A DNA stretch of 64,000 nucleotides from Aquitalea pelogenes (GCF_001515305.1 NZ_LNQV01000015.1:29858-93857); one strand, 5' to 3'; shown: positions 46,487-56,365, counted from the stretch's first letter. Numbers and translations: made by a program. Notes: generated from the sequence alone by a model not told the origin.

Positions 46487-47889
46487 ATGGCCCACTCCTT
46501 GTTTCTTGCTGATGTCAGCACCATTGTCGGTGAGGCCCATGTGCTGACCCGGCCGGAAGATACCGCACCCTATACGCTGGACTACCGGCGCCGCTATCAG
46601 GGCCAGCCCCTGGCCGTGGTGTTGCCGGGCAGTACCGCCGAAGTGGCGGCCCTGTTGCAGCTGTGCCAGCTCCAGCAGGTGGCCGTGGTGCCGCAAGGCG
46701 GCAACACCTCGACTTGCGGAGCGGCCACGCCGGATGGCTCCGGACAGCAACTGGTGGTGGCCATGCAGCGCCTCAACCGCCTGCGCGCCATCGACACCGC
46801 CAACAACAGCATCACGGTGGAAGCCGGCATGACGCTGGCCACACTGCAACAACTGGCCGCCGATGCCGACCGGCTGTTTCCGCTGTCGCTGGCCAGTGAA
46901 GGCAGCTGCCAGATTGGCGGCAACCTGTCGACCAATGCCGGCGGGCTGGCGGTGCTGCGCTACGGCACCATGCGCGAACTGACGCTGGGGCTGGAAGTGG
47001 TGCTGCCCGATGGCCGCGTGCTGCACCAGTTATCCGGCCTGCGCAAGGACACCAGCGGGCTGGACGTGAAGCAGCTGTTCATCGGCGCGGAAGGACAGCT
47101 GGGGCTGATTACCGCCGCCACGCTCAAGCTGTTTCCGCGGCCCACCGCCCACGCCACCGCCTGGCTGGGCGTGGATGGCAGCCAGGCCGCCATCGACCTG
47201 CTGTCCGCCTTGCGCCAGGCCTTTGGCGACCGGCTGACCACCTTTGAAATCATGTCGCAGCCCTGCCAGCAGCTGCTGGAAAAATACCATCCAGGCCAGT
47301 TGCCCTTCATCCAGCCCTGGGCGGTGCTGATGGAGTTGTCCGACAGTGGCGACAGTCATCCGCTGCAACAACAGCTGGTGGAATGGCTGAGCACGCAACA
47401 GCTGGCCGATGGCGTACTGGCGCACAGCGAAGCCGAGCGCCAGCAACTGTGGCAACTGCGCGAAGCCATGTCAGAAACCCAGAAGCGCGACGGTGCCAGC
47501 ATCAAGCACGATATCGGCGTGCCCAGTTCCGCCATTCCGGCCTTCCTAGCCGAATGCGAAGCGGCACTGCGCGCAGCCTTTCCTGGCGTGCGCATCATCG
47601 CTTTCGGTCATGCCGGCGACGGCAACCTGCACTACAACATCAGCTACACCCGGCCCGATAACGCGGAACTGTTCGCCGACGAAGCCAGTGTCAACGCCAT
47701 TGTTTACGATCTGGTCTACCGCCATCAGGGCACGCTGGCGGCAGAACACGGCGTGGGCCAGCTCAAGGGCCACTGGCTGCAACGCTATCAGGACCCGGTT
47801 GCTTGCAGCTGATGCAAGGGGTCAAACAGTTGCTGGACCCGCAGGGACTGATGAACCCGGGCAAGTGGCTGTCGCCCGCCCGTCGCTGA
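46487..47889 (+). pseudogene. FAD-binding oxidase of the GlcD / D-2-hydroxyacid dehydrogenase type, frameshifted near its end
   Basis: FAD-linked oxidase that oxidises a D-2-hydroxyacid (glycolate, D-lactate or D-2-hydroxyglutarate). Seen: FAD-binding PQGGNTSTCGAA, EGSCQIGGNLSTNAGGLAVLRYGT, the GAEGQLGLIT motif, and the C-terminal HGVGQLKGHW. The first frame stops at 47812 (…DPVACS). Reading one base out of frame from TTGCAGCTGATG gives LQLMQGVKQLLDPQGLMNPGKWLSPARR to a stop at 47889, the family's normal C-terminus. One base appears to be missing near 47800. If the sequence is right, the protein loses only its last ~26 residues, including the conserved DPxGLMNPGK, so activity is doubtful. Confidence 0.88.
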
Positions 47890-47893
47890 GACA

Positions 47894-49645
47894 TCAGGCC
47901 GCGGGCTGCGCCAGCTCGGCAGCAAGACGGCTGATCAGCCCGGTCCAATCCCCTGCAGCCTGCTGACGGCGCAAGCGCATGGCGGGATACCAGACACTGG
48001 TTTCGCCCTGCCAGCCCCAGCGCCAGTCGGTGTGGCTGGCGGACAAGAGCAGCCAGGTAGGCAAGCCCAGACTGGCGGCCAGGTGCGCCATGGCGGTATC
48101 CACCGTCACCAGGCCATCCAGATCGCCCAGTACCGCCGCCGTGGCAGCCAGATCATCCAGTCCGTTTTCCCCTGCCTGCCAGTTGGCAAACCCCGCCAGC
48201 CATTGCTGCTCGGCGGCCTGCACCGGCAATTGCAGGCTGGTCCACTCGATACCGGGCAAGGTCAGCAAGGGTTCCAGCAGTCGCACATCGGGCAGTGAAC
48301 GGTGATGGTCGAACGGATGACGGGCATGCCCGCGCCATACCAGACCCAGCTTGCGAGGCCGCGTAGCAGGCCGCCCACTGGCGGCTGACTGCATCACAAA
48401 ACGGGCCGGTGCCACGGAGGCCGGGTCGGCAGCCAGCCAGCGCGGCAGGCTCATGGCAAATACATGGCAGTCATGCGCGGGCAAGTCCATGTCCAGCCGC
48501 TGCATGGCTAGCCAGTCCACCGGATAATCCAGTTGCAGGCTTTGCAGCAGGCTCAACAGTTCGGGACGGCATACCACGGTCAGCCGGGCGGGCTGCAGCA
48601 AGGGCAGATAGCGACAGAATTGCAGCGCATCACCCAGCCCCTGTTCGAACCACAACAGCAGGTGTTTCCCCGCCAGAGCCTCACCCTGCCAGCGCGGCGA
48701 GGCAATCTGCGGCACACCGGCGCTGCCCGGCGCACGCTGCAAGCGGGCTTCCAGCAGCAGCCAGCCTTCCTCCCAGCGTTGTTGCGACAACAGCAGATAG
48801 CCCAGGTTTTGCCGGAAGCGCGGCTGCTGCGGGGCCAGTTGCACTGCCGTGCGCAAGGCTTGCTCTGCGGCATCGGCCAGGCGTAGTTCGCTGCAGGCCA
48901 TGCCCAAAGCGTCGTGCAAGGCCGCCGCTGCCGGATGGTGTGCAATGCCCTGCTGCAGCAGTGCATGTGCAGCTTCGGCCTTGCCTTGCAGCAATAGGCC
49001 ATTGGCTTGATTCAGCCAGATTTCCGCAGGCGGGTCTGGCTGTTGCAAGGCGTGCTGCAGCAGGCTGTCGGCCTGCGCCCAACGCTGTTGCTGCTGGTGG
49101 AGTAGGGCCAGATTGTTGAGGGCAACAAGGTGATGCGGGTCTTGCTGCAGCAACTGCTCCCAGCAAGCCTCGGCAGCAGCAGGGTTGCCCCGCTGCTGAT
49201 GACACTGCGCCAACCCGGCCAGAGCAGCGCCATCGTGTGGCTGCACGCGTAGCAATGCTTCCCAGCAAGCTTGCGCTGCGTCCGGCCTGCCGCCATCGGC
49301 CAGCAGACAGGCCAGATTGCCGAGGCTTGCCGGGTGGTCCGGCTGACGCTGCAATTCGGCCAAATAGTGCTGTTCGGCCCGTTCCGGCCGACCGGTTTCA
49401 GCGTACAGGCAGCCCAGGTTGTAATGGGCATCGGCCACGCTGGCATCCAGCTGCAAAGCCTGCTGCCAGCATTGTTCGGCCAGTTCGCCCTGCCCCAGCC
49501 GGGCCGCGCAGACGCCCAGCAGATTCCACACCGGCGCATTGTCCGGCTCGGCCTGCAAGCAAGCCTGCGCCGCCTGCAAGGCAGCGGGCAGATTGTGTTC
49601 CGCCAGCAAGGTGGCGGCCCGCAAGGCCAGTGGGGACAAGTTCAT
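47894..49645 (-). CDS. TPR protein fused to a heptosyltransferase-like (GT9/GT41-type) domain
   Basis: 583-aa protein. The first ~310 residues are TPR repeats (for example DNAPVWNLLGVCAARLGQ and DAHYNLGCLYAETGRPERAE). The C-terminal part resembles glycosyltransferase-like domains found with TPRs, with HLLLWFEQGLGDALQFCRYLPLL, KLGLVWRGHARHPFDHHRSL and DGLVTVDTAMAHLAASLGLPTWLLL, the conserved GLVTVDTAxAH motif of the GT9/OGT-like group. Such fusions glycosylate proteins (flagellin or adhesins) in other bacteria, but no flagellin gene is nearby. Start 49645 has AGGAG. Downstream (on the minus strand) it converges on the GlcD-like gene with a 4-base gap. Confidence 0.85.
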   Translation of the reverse strand: MNLSPLALRAATLLAEHNLPAALQAAQACLQAEPDNAPVWNLLGVCAARLGQGELAEQCWQQALQLDASVADAHYNLGCLYAETGRPERAEQHYLAELQRQPDHPASLGNLACLLADGGRPDAAQACWEALLRVQPHDGAALAGLAQCHQQRGNPAAAEACWEQLLQQDPHHLVALNNLALLHQQQQRWAQADSLLQHALQQPDPPAEIWLNQANGLLLQGKAEAAHALLQQGIAHHPAAAALHDALGMACSELRLADAAEQALRTAVQLAPQQPRFRQNLGYLLLSQQRWEEGWLLLEARLQRAPGSAGVPQIASPRWQGEALAGKHLLLWFEQGLGDALQFCRYLPLLQPARLTVVCRPELLSLLQSLQLDYPVDWLAMQRLDMDLPAHDCHVFAMSLPRWLAADPASVAPARFVMQSAASGRPATRPRKLGLVWRGHARHPFDHHRSLPDVRLLEPLLTLPGIEWTSLQLPVQAAEQQWLAGFANWQAGENGLDDLAATAAVLGDLDGLVTVDTAMAHLAASLGLPTWLLLSASHTDWRWGWQGETSVWYPAMRLRRQQAAGDWTGLISRLAAELAQPAA

Positions 49646-49709
49646 GGCGGCGCTCCTGATCGATGCTGCCATGCATCCGGCACATCAGCAGCCCCGCCAT
49701 TGTAAAAGC

Positions 49710-51584
49710 CTACAAGTGGAATTTGGCAAACTGGCCATTCATTTGTCCGGCCTTGTCGGCCAGCCCCTGCAAGGTATGGCTGGCTTGTTGCAGCATGTCA
49801 TCGTTTTCCAGCACCCGGCTGTTGATCTGCTCCGAGCTTTGCGCAATCAGCGTACTGGCATTGTGCTGCTCCTGGGTGGAATGGGAGATTTCCGACATCT
49901 TGCTCACCACGTCCTGCATGGAATGGCGGATGGACTGGATATTGGCCACCGCATCACGCGTCAGTTGCACACCGTCATTCACCACATGCACCGTGCGCTG
50001 GACGTCGTCCACCGCCTTGCCGGTTTCCGTGCGGATGGCGCTGACCATGCCGGCAATTTCCACCGTGGCCTGGGCCGTGCGTTCCGCCAGTTTGCGTACT
50101 TCGTCGGCCACCACGGCAAAGCCACGACCTTGTTCACCGGCACGGGCGGCCTCGATGGCAGCATTGAGCGCCAAAAGATTGGTTTGATCGGCAATATCGC
50201 GAATCACCTCGGTAATGCCGGAAATCTGCTGTGAGCGCTGCTCCAGCGCGGCCAGCATGCCTTCCAGCGCACACACCGACTGGCCGGTGCTTTCCATGCC
50301 GCTGGCCAGCTGATGCATGCCGTTGGCCCCGGCATCCAGGCCCTGGCCGGTACGGGTGGCCAGCACCGCGGCTTCACGCGCGTGGTCGGCAATCTGGGCG
50401 ATGCTGACCGTAATCTGCTCCAGCGTGGCCGCACTGGCGGAGGACATATCGGAAATACCACGCGCCCGCTCGGCCACCTCGCCCACCTGCCCTGATACCT
50501 GGCTCACGCCCACCACCACCCCGCCGGCATCGTCGCGCAGCCCGCGGAACAGCCTGCTCAGCTGCTCGACAAACTGGTTGAAAGCCGTCGCCGTGGCGGC
50601 AATTTCATCCTGACCTGTTATTTTCAGCCGCAGGGTCAGGTCGCCTTCGCCGTGGGCAATATCCTGCATGGCCTGTTGCAATGCCACCAGCCCGCCCAGC
50701 ATGCGTCCCAGCAGCACCCCGGCCAATGGAATCAGCAGCACGAAAATCAGCGCACTCAAGCCGGCCACGGTCAGCAGCAGGGTATTGAGCGGTGCCAGGA
50801 TGTCAGCACGGTGCGTGGCGAGGCCAATCAGCCAGTCACTCCCCGGAATGCGCTGTATCGATAACAGCATGTCCTGACCATCCAGCTCCACCTGCTGCAG
50901 GCTTTGGCTACCCGCCAGCTCGGCCAGCCGGGCAGCATTCAGCGTTGGTGCCAGCGTGCTGATGGGCTTGAGCGTAAGCCCGGCCTGCGGATGCGCCAGG
51001 ATGGTGCCCTTGCCGTCGGTGATGAAGGCATAGCCATTGCCCCTGACTTTCAAGGACAGTACCGACTGCACCAGACTGTCGACAAACACATCACCACCGG
51101 CCACACCGACTGGCTTGCCCCCTTGCAAGATAGGCGCCGCCACCGTGATGGTGAGCTTCTTGCTGGCTTCATCCACATAGGGTTCGGTCACCACCGGCTT
51201 GCCTGCGGCCAATGCCTGCTGATACCAGTCACGCGTGGTGACCTTGTAGTCGGCAGGTGCCTGCCAGTCATCGGAAAACACCGAGCGGCCATCGGCAAAA
51301 CCCGCGTAATTGACATTGAAGCCAGCGCGCGCGCCCACTTTGAGAAAGCGCAGGGCATCGGCCTGTGTGGCCACCTCGGCCTGGGCGGCGATTTCCTGTT
51401 TCTTTTCATCCAGCCAGGTTTTCACCACGCTGCCCTGCCCTTTCAGCGCGGAGTCGAATTCATGGTTCAGGCCATTGAGAATTTCGCCGCGCATCTGGAT
51501 GAATACAATCAGCACCAGCACCAGCCCGAACACCGCCATCAGCAAGGCATTGAATACAATAAGTTTACTGCGCAAGGATTTCAT
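49710..51584 (-). CDS. Methyl-accepting chemotaxis protein (dCache-type)
   Basis: 624-aa inner-membrane chemoreceptor. Seen: an N-terminal membrane segment ([23 protein letters not shown]), a periplasmic dCache sensor with [34 protein letters not shown] and [15 protein letters not shown], a second membrane segment ([21 protein letters not shown]), HAMP, and a signalling domain with the hairpin motif [38 protein letters not shown]. No pentapeptide NWETF-type tail. A strong GGGGGA precedes the start. No che gene is in the window. The start at 51584 removes 22 upstream residues that precede the clean signal anchor. Confidence 0.93.
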   Translation of the reverse strand: MKSLRSKLIVFNALLMAVFGLVLVLIVFIQMRGEILNGLNHEFDSALKGQGSVVKTWLDEKKQEIAAQAEVATQADALRFLKVGARAGFNVNYAGFADGRSVFSDDWQAPADYKVTTRDWYQQALAAGKPVVTEPYVDEASKKLTITVAAPILQGGKPVGVAGGDVFVDSLVQSVLSLKVRGNGYAFITDGKGTILAHPQAGLTLKPISTLAPTLNAARLAELAGSQSLQQVELDGQDMLLSIQRIPGSDWLIGLATHRADILAPLNTLLLTVAGLSALIFVLLIPLAGVLLGRMLGGLVALQQAMQDIAHGEGDLTLRLKITGQDEIAATATAFNQFVEQLSRLFRGLRDDAGGVVVGVSQVSGQVGEVAERARGISDMSSASAATLEQITVSIAQIADHAREAAVLATRTGQGLDAGANGMHQLASGMESTGQSVCALEGMLAALEQRSQQISGITEVIRDIADQTNLLALNAAIEAARAGEQGRGFAVVADEVRKLAERTAQATVEIAGMVSAIRTETGKAVDDVQRTVHVVNDGVQLTRDAVANIQSIRHSMQDVVSKMSEISHSTQEQHNASTLIAQSSEQINSRVLENDDMLQQASHTLQGLADKAGQMNGQFAKFHL

Positions 51585-51774
51585 TTTTTCCCCCTGGCGA
51601 AAATGGTGATGTCCCAAGCATGAGCGCAAGCACTTTCTGGCAGCGGACACCTGGCTGCCAACAATCTTGACATTAAATTATGAAATACTTATTTACATTT
51701 TGATCCAGAACAGCAAAGCGGCTTTGCAGCAGGCGTGCAGGGTGCAAGAAAGAGGGGCAGGGAGAACGACAGGC

Positions 51775-51803
51775 AAAAAAAATCCCCTGAGGGTTCTCAG
51801 GGG
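51775..51803 (-). terminator. Intrinsic terminator (minus strand)
   Basis: CCCCTGAG, loop, CTCAGGGG, with an A8 run on the plus-strand left side, i.e. T8 after the stem on the minus strand. The acyl-CoA ligase stop is 260 bases upstream, so its mRNA would have a long 3' UTR. Confidence 0.85.
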
Positions 51804-51944
51804 CCAACACGAGGAAGAAACATCTGGCTGGGGTTGCCAGCTTGATGCTTCGAGGGGCTAACACCACAAAAGGTCTTGCGACCTTCAGTGCGATGCACAA
51901 TTTAGCGCAAATGCTCTATTCTGTCCATTCAATTCAGCGGCTTA

Positions 51945-52040
51945 GACCCGCTAACAAAACCTCCGCGCCTGCGTTGCGCCTCCTTGCCGTACTTTCTGTA
52001 CTGTCTGCGTCGGCGCGCCTTGGCCCGGGTTCTCTACCAG
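51945..52040. repeat. Candidate REP-like intergenic dyad
   Basis: A GC-rich block with GCGCC ... GCCGTAC, loop TTTCT, GTAC ... GGCGC, an imperfect hairpin resembling dispersed intergenic palindromes seen in proteobacterial genomes. It lies inside the 3' UTR of the acyl-CoA ligase gene. Only one copy is in this window, so dispersal is inferred. Confidence 0.4.
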
Positions 52041-52063
52041 CGTTTGTCAGCAGCTGTCAGCAC

Positions 52064-53686
52064 TCAAGCCCACTGATAATCCTTGAACATTTCACGCAGT
52101 TTCATCTTTTGCAATTTGCCGGTGGCGGTGTGCGGCAGCTCATCCAGGAACACCACATCGTCCGGCGTCCACCACTTGGCGATCTTGCCTTCATAAAAGC
52201 CGATCAACTCTTCGCGGGTCGCGCTGGCACCGGGCTTGAGCACCACCACCATCAGCGGGCGTTCATCCCACTTGGGATGCACCACACCGATGGCGGCGGC
52301 CTCGGCCACCGCCGGGTGTCCCACCAGGATGTTTTCCAGTTCGATGGAGCTGATCCATTCACCGCCGGACTTGATCACGTCCTTGGTGCGGTCGGTGATC
52401 TTCATGTAGCCGTCACGGTCGATGGTGACCACATCACCGGTATTGAACCAGCCGTCCTCGGTATGGGAATCGTCCAGCTCGCGTTTGAAGTAGCGGGACA
52501 GCACCCAGGAACCCTTCACCTGCAAATTGCCGAAGGCCACACCATCGTTGGGCAGCGGTTTGCCTTCGTCATCGACAATGCGGATGGCCACGCCGTAAAT
52601 GGGACGGCCCTGCTTGGTTTGCAGTGCACGTAGTGTCGGTGTGTCGCAGCCGTTGTGCTTGAATTTGGGCGTACTGGTTGTGCCACAGGGCGACAACTCG
52701 GTCATGCCCCACAGCTGGCGCAGTTCGGCACCGTGTTCGGCCAGCTGGTCCACCATGCTTTCCGGGGCGGCCGAACCGCCGACAATCACCCGCTTGAGGC
52801 TGTGAATCTTCAGGTGGTTCTTCTGGCAGTGCTGCAACAGCATCATCCAGATGGTGGGCACGCCTGCCGCCATGGTGACGCCTTCGGTCTCGATCAGCTC
52901 GTACAGATTGACGCCGTCCATCTTGGGGCCGGGCAACACCAGCTTGGCCCCGTTCATGGTGCAGCTGTAAGGCAGGCCCCAGCCATTGACGTGGAACATC
53001 GGCACCACCGGCATGATGGCACCCTGGGCCGAGATATCCAGGCTGTCCGGCAGCGAACTGGCAAAGGCATGCAGCACGGTGGAGCGGTGCGAATACAGCA
53101 CGCCCTTGGGGTTGCCGGTAGTACCCGAGGTGTAGCACAGGCTGGAAGCGGTGTTTTCGTCGAAGTCCGGCCACTGGTAGTGGTCGCTATGGCTGTTGAC
53201 CAGGTCTTCGTAGCACAACAGGTTGTCCAGTGTGGACTCGCGCGGCATGTGGGCGCGGTCGGTCAGCAGGACAAAGTGCTGCACGGTGGTCAGTTCGGCG
53301 GCAATCTGCTCCACCACCGACAGGAAGCTCAGGTCGAACATCAGCACCTTGTCTTCGCCGTGATTGATGATGTAGCTGATCTGCTCGGCAAACAGGCGCG
53401 GATTGACCGTGTGACAAATGGCCCCGGAACCGGAGGTGGCAAAGTAGATTTCGTAGTGGCGGTAGCCGTTCCACGCCAGCGTACCCACCGTATCGCCATG
53501 CCCTACTCCCAGGCCGGCCAGCGCATTGGCCAGTTGCCGGCTGCGGCGTGCTGCCTCGCGGTAGGTGTAGCGGTGAATCGGGCCTTCCACGGTACGCGAC
53601 ACGATTTCACTGTCGCCATGATAGGTTTCGGCATGTTGCAGCAAGGCGGAGATCAGCAGCGGCTGCTCCATCATTTGTCCACGCAT
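52064..53686 (-). CDS. Fatty-acyl-CoA synthetase (AlkK-like medium/long-chain)
   Basis: 540-aa AMP-forming ligase that activates fatty acids. Seen: the P-loop-like [18 protein letters not shown] near residue 175, [12 protein letters not shown], the [10 protein letters not shown] motif, [24 protein letters not shown] (the A8 hinge), and the catalytic Lys near the end in [16 protein letters not shown]. Closest to the AlkK/acyl-CoA synthetase group that accepts medium-chain acids. The start 53686 has GAGGGGAA in front; the longer reading (53725) adds 13 residues and lacks a site. Confidence 0.92.
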   Translation of the reverse strand: MRGQMMEQPLLISALLQHAETYHGDSEIVSRTVEGPIHRYTYREAARRSRQLANALAGLGVGHGDTVGTLAWNGYRHYEIYFATSGSGAICHTVNPRLFAEQISYIINHGEDKVLMFDLSFLSVVEQIAAELTTVQHFVLLTDRAHMPRESTLDNLLCYEDLVNSHSDHYQWPDFDENTASSLCYTSGTTGNPKGVLYSHRSTVLHAFASSLPDSLDISAQGAIMPVVPMFHVNGWGLPYSCTMNGAKLVLPGPKMDGVNLYELIETEGVTMAAGVPTIWMMLLQHCQKNHLKIHSLKRVIVGGSAAPESMVDQLAEHGAELRQLWGMTELSPCGTTSTPKFKHNGCDTPTLRALQTKQGRPIYGVAIRIVDDEGKPLPNDGVAFGNLQVKGSWVLSRYFKRELDDSHTEDGWFNTGDVVTIDRDGYMKITDRTKDVIKSGGEWISSIELENILVGHPAVAEAAAIGVVHPKWDERPLMVVVLKPGASATREELIGFYEGKIAKWWTPDDVVFLDELPHTATGKLQKMKLREMFKDYQWA

Positions 53687-54003
53687 CTTGTTCCCCTCTA
53701 TTGTCGTGGTTTGTGAGTCCATCAAAAGACCATATGCATTTCATGGCGAGGGCTCCAATCATATTTTCTGATGCAATCCGGAAAGAGCTGCTGATGAAAA
53801 CAGATGTTTCCATTCATGACATTTGAAACATCCGAGCGCTTGCTTGGTTCATCAGTGGAGGAGATGCCGGACAGCAGCGGCATTGCGGCGAATGTGCAGC
53901 ACAGGACGCGTGCTGCTTGCAGGACTGGCGCAAAGCCAGATGGAAAGCTTGTTTCCAGCTGGCAGATTTTCAGCTGTCATTTACATGCAACAGCTGATGC
54001 GTT
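53687..54003. other. Promoter region of the acyl-CoA ligase
   Basis: About 315 bases between acyl-CoA ligase start and regA stop. It holds an 8-bp inverted repeat (GATGTTTC at 53803-53810, GAAACATC at 53825-53832) 120-145 bases upstream of the ligase start. A 10-codon frame at 53791 is not credible. Confidence 0.5.
53803..53832. promoter_or_regulatory. Inverted repeat, candidate regulator site
   Basis: GATGTTTC and GAAACATC are perfect inverted repeats separated by 14 bases, i.e. about two helical turns centre to centre, upstream of the acyl-CoA ligase gene. Confidence 0.4.
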
Positions 54004-54537
54004 TTAGCTTTTCACCGGCCGCTTGGCCAGCATGCGTTGCAAGGTGCGTCGGTGCATGCCCATGGAGCGGGCGGTGGCGGAAATATTGCCATCATGTTCG
54101 TTCAGCACCCGTTGCAGATGCTCCCAGGTCACACGACGCAGCGACATGGGCTGCGGGGATAATGGCAACTCCGGGTTGGCTGCCACTTGCTGGAAAGCCG
54201 CCAGGATATCCTCCACGCTGGCCGGCTTGGCCAGATACTGCACCGCGCCCAGCTTGGTGGCCTCCACCGCAGTGGCAATGCTGGCATAACCGGTAAGCAC
54301 CACCACCGCAGCCTGCGGATAGCGCTGGCGCAAGTCCGGCAACAAGCGCAAGCCGCTTTCCCCTTCCAGATTCAGGTCCAGCACAATGCGCAGCGGCGGC
54401 TCATCGCGCAGCTGCAAGGCTTGCGCGCCGTCCGCCGCACATTCCACCCGGAAGCCACGCCGGCCCAGCGAACGCGCCAGCACGCTGCTGAAGGCCTCGT
54501 CATCATCCACCAGCAAAAAATCCAGAGCCATGCTCAT
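54004..54537 (-). CDS. regA: Redox response regulator RegA/PrrA/ActR-type
   Basis: 177-aa response regulator of the RegA (PrrA, ActR) family. Seen: receiver domain with the phospho-Asp in RIVLDLNLEGESG, the conserved TGYASIATAVEA and YLAKPA blocks, and a short C-terminal Fis-type HTH with NISATARSMGMHRRTLQRMLAKRPV, nearly invariant in this family. Controls aerobic/anaerobic metabolism in relatives. Its start overlaps the regB stop by 4 bases (ATGA). An in-frame second ATG (54531) is possible. Confidence 0.95.
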   Translation of the reverse strand: MSMALDFLLVDDDEAFSSVLARSLGRRGFRVECAADGAQALQLRDEPPLRIVLDLNLEGESGLRLLPDLRQRYPQAAVVVLTGYASIATAVEATKLGAVQYLAKPASVEDILAAFQQVAANPELPLSPQPMSLRRVTWEHLQRVLNEHDGNISATARSMGMHRRTLQRMLAKRPVKS

Positions 54538-55792
54538 TCCTCCAGCCGCAAGGGCAGGCGTACACAGGCGTGCACGCCCCCCTCCGGTCGGTTATCCAGG
54601 GTCAGCGTACCGTTCAGCCGCGCCAGCGTGGCATGGCTGAGCATGACGCCCAGCCCCATTCCCGCCGGTTTGTCGGATGTCAGCGGTGCCAGGCCGGCGC
54701 GTTGCAACTGCGCGGCAGACAGACAGCCCACCGGATTGATGATGTCCAGTTGCAGCCAGTTGCCGGATAGCGCGGCCGTCACTGTCAAGGCACCGCCGCC
54801 GGCTTCGGCTGCATTATTGATGAGGTTGAAAAACGCCGGCCAGAACGCGGCATCCAGCCGTACCTGCGGGTCCGGTCCGGCAGCAGCCTGCCATTGCAGC
54901 TGGACATCCGGCCGCAAGCTGCGCCAGCCGGACAGCTGCTGGGCCAGCGTGGCAAACAGCGGCTGGGCGGTATCGCTCTGGGCAATACCCTGCTTCAAGC
55001 GGCTGAGTGCCTGGGCACAACTGCCCAGCTGGGCGCGCATCAGGCGCAGATCCTCTTGCAGGTTCGCATCCGCCGCATATTGTTGCAGCATGTCATCCAC
55101 CAGCAGGCTGAGGGTGTTGATGGGGGTGGACAGGGAATGCGCGGCACCGGCCGCCTGCATGCCCACTGCCAGCAGTTGTTCATCGCGCAACTGGGTTTCC
55201 CGTGCAGCGGCCAGCGCGGCCTCGCGTGCGGCCAGTTGACGGGCCAGCCAGGACACAAAGCTGGTGATCAGCAGCGCGGACAGGGCAAAGGTCAGCCACA
55301 TCCCCACCAGATGCAGGGAAAAGGCATAGGCGGCATCACTGCCCTGCAAGGGCCAGGGCAAATGCCAGGCAAACAGCAAGGCATAGGCCAGCATGCTGAG
55401 CAGTGACAGTCCCCAGGCAAACAGCCCCGGCGACAACAAGGCGGCAAACAGCACCGGCGGCAAATACAGGGAGGCCAGCGGATTGGCCGCACCACCGCTG
55501 AAGGCCAGGCACTCGGTCAGCGCCAGCACGTCGCCAGCAGGCCCAGGCGCAGCATCAGCAAGGGCGAGCCATGACGCGTCACATTGCGGCCAAGGATGAA
55601 GTTGAACCCTGCCAGGGTGGCCAGCGCCTGCAACAGCAGCAGCCAGGGCAAACTCAGCCCGCTGGCCGCACACAGCAGCAGCAAGACAAGGCCGGCAGCC
55701 AGCATCAGCCAGCGCAAACGGGCAATCAGGCGCACCGCATCGGGCAGGTCCGCCACCAGGCGCGCGGAAGAAGATAATAATTGGGCCAGCAT
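54534..55792 (-). pseudogene. regB: Redox sensor kinase RegB/PrrB-type, frameshifted
   Basis: Inner-membrane redox/quinone-sensing kinase paired with RegA. N-terminal frame (start 55792, MLAQLLSSSARLVADLP) carries the first membrane segments up to HGSPLLMLRLGLLA; a second frame starts at DVLALTECLAFSGGAANPLASLYL, with the quinone-binding GGxxNP motif of RegB, continues through more membrane segments to the H-box AGAAHSLSTPINTL, and the N-box NLINNAAEAGG, then MGLGVMLSHATLARL. Joining the frames near 55525-55535 needs one extra base (…CTG CTG GxC GAC GTG…). Total about 419 aa, normal. Most likely a sequencing or assembly indel; otherwise the sensor is lost while the regulator stays intact. Confidence 0.88.
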
Positions 55793-55921
55793 GGCCGACA
55801 CTTTAGCATTCCACCGCCGGTTTGGTGGCTGCGACATAATGCCGCACCACCGTCTGCGCATGGCTCGTCGCCATCGCAACAGTCTGCTAGTCTTGCAACA
55901 CTTTTTGTCGAACGCGTGCGG

Positions 55922-56320
55922 ATGAAACATTTGAAACTTGCAGGCTGCGGCCTGACCCTGTTTATTGCGCTGGGGCCGCTGGTGGGCTTGCTGGCGACCG
56001 GCGTCATGCCCATGCTCGCCTACATGCTGGGTGCCTTGCCCGCGGCCTTGGCCGGAGTGTTGCTGGTGCTGTTGCGGCTGTCGCTGGAGGCCAGCATCAG
56101 CCAGTGGCAAACGCGCTGGCCGCGCTGGCGTCTGCTGTTGCTGGCTGCCTTGCCCGGCGCACTGATCGGCGGGGTCATCACCCTGTATTACAGCCGCTGG
56201 CTGCAACCTGCCTTGTACGACCCGGTGTTCAACTACTATGTGGGCGCAGTGGCCGGAGCGGTGTGCAATGCACTGTACTGGCACTTGCCTGCCACCAGCG
56301 CGGGTGGCAAGCCAGCCTGA
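55922..56320 (+). CDS. Small multi-pass membrane protein of unknown function
   Basis: 132-aa inner-membrane protein; family not recognised. Three to four hydrophobic segments (LTLFIALGPLVGLLATGVMPMLAYMLGAL, AALAGVLLVLLRLSL, RLLLLAALPGALIGGVITLYY, YVGAVAGAVCNALYW) and short loops. It is divergent from regB (129 bases between) and converges on qseC-like. Start 55922 opens on MKHLKLAGCG; the longer frame (55781) has no membrane-protein character in the extension. Confidence 0.7.
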   Translation: MKHLKLAGCGLTLFIALGPLVGLLATGVMPMLAYMLGALPAALAGVLLVLLRLSLEASISQWQTRWPRWRLLLLAALPGALIGGVITLYYSRWLQPALYDPVFNYYVGAVAGAVCNALYWHLPATSAGGKPA

Positions 56321-56334
56321 GCAACTGGCTGCGA

Positions 56335-56365
56335 CAAAAAGAAAGCCCGCCTGGTCGGGGCGGGC
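56335..56365 (-). terminator. Intrinsic terminator of the QseC-like gene
   Basis: GCCCGCC and GGCGGGC pair around a 7-base loop; on the minus strand T-rich TTTCTTTTT follows. It sits about 110 bases after the kinase stop. Confidence 0.75.

Larger units (their letters stand above)
51585..52063. other. Intergenic region with terminator and REP-like sequence
   Basis: About 480 bases between the chemoreceptor start and the acyl-CoA ligase stop. It contains the chemoreceptor promoter, a minus-strand terminator (51775-51803), and a GC-rich imperfect dyad near 51945-52040 that looks like a dispersed intergenic repeat. No ORF is supported. Confidence 0.55.

Noticed and set aside
45362..47026. 554-codon minus-strand frame spanning symporter, GST and oxidase
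   Set aside because: Runs antisense through three well-supported genes.
53791..53823. 10-codon ATG frame upstream of the acyl-CoA ligase
   Set aside because: Too short, opposite in direction to the ligase, no leader logic.
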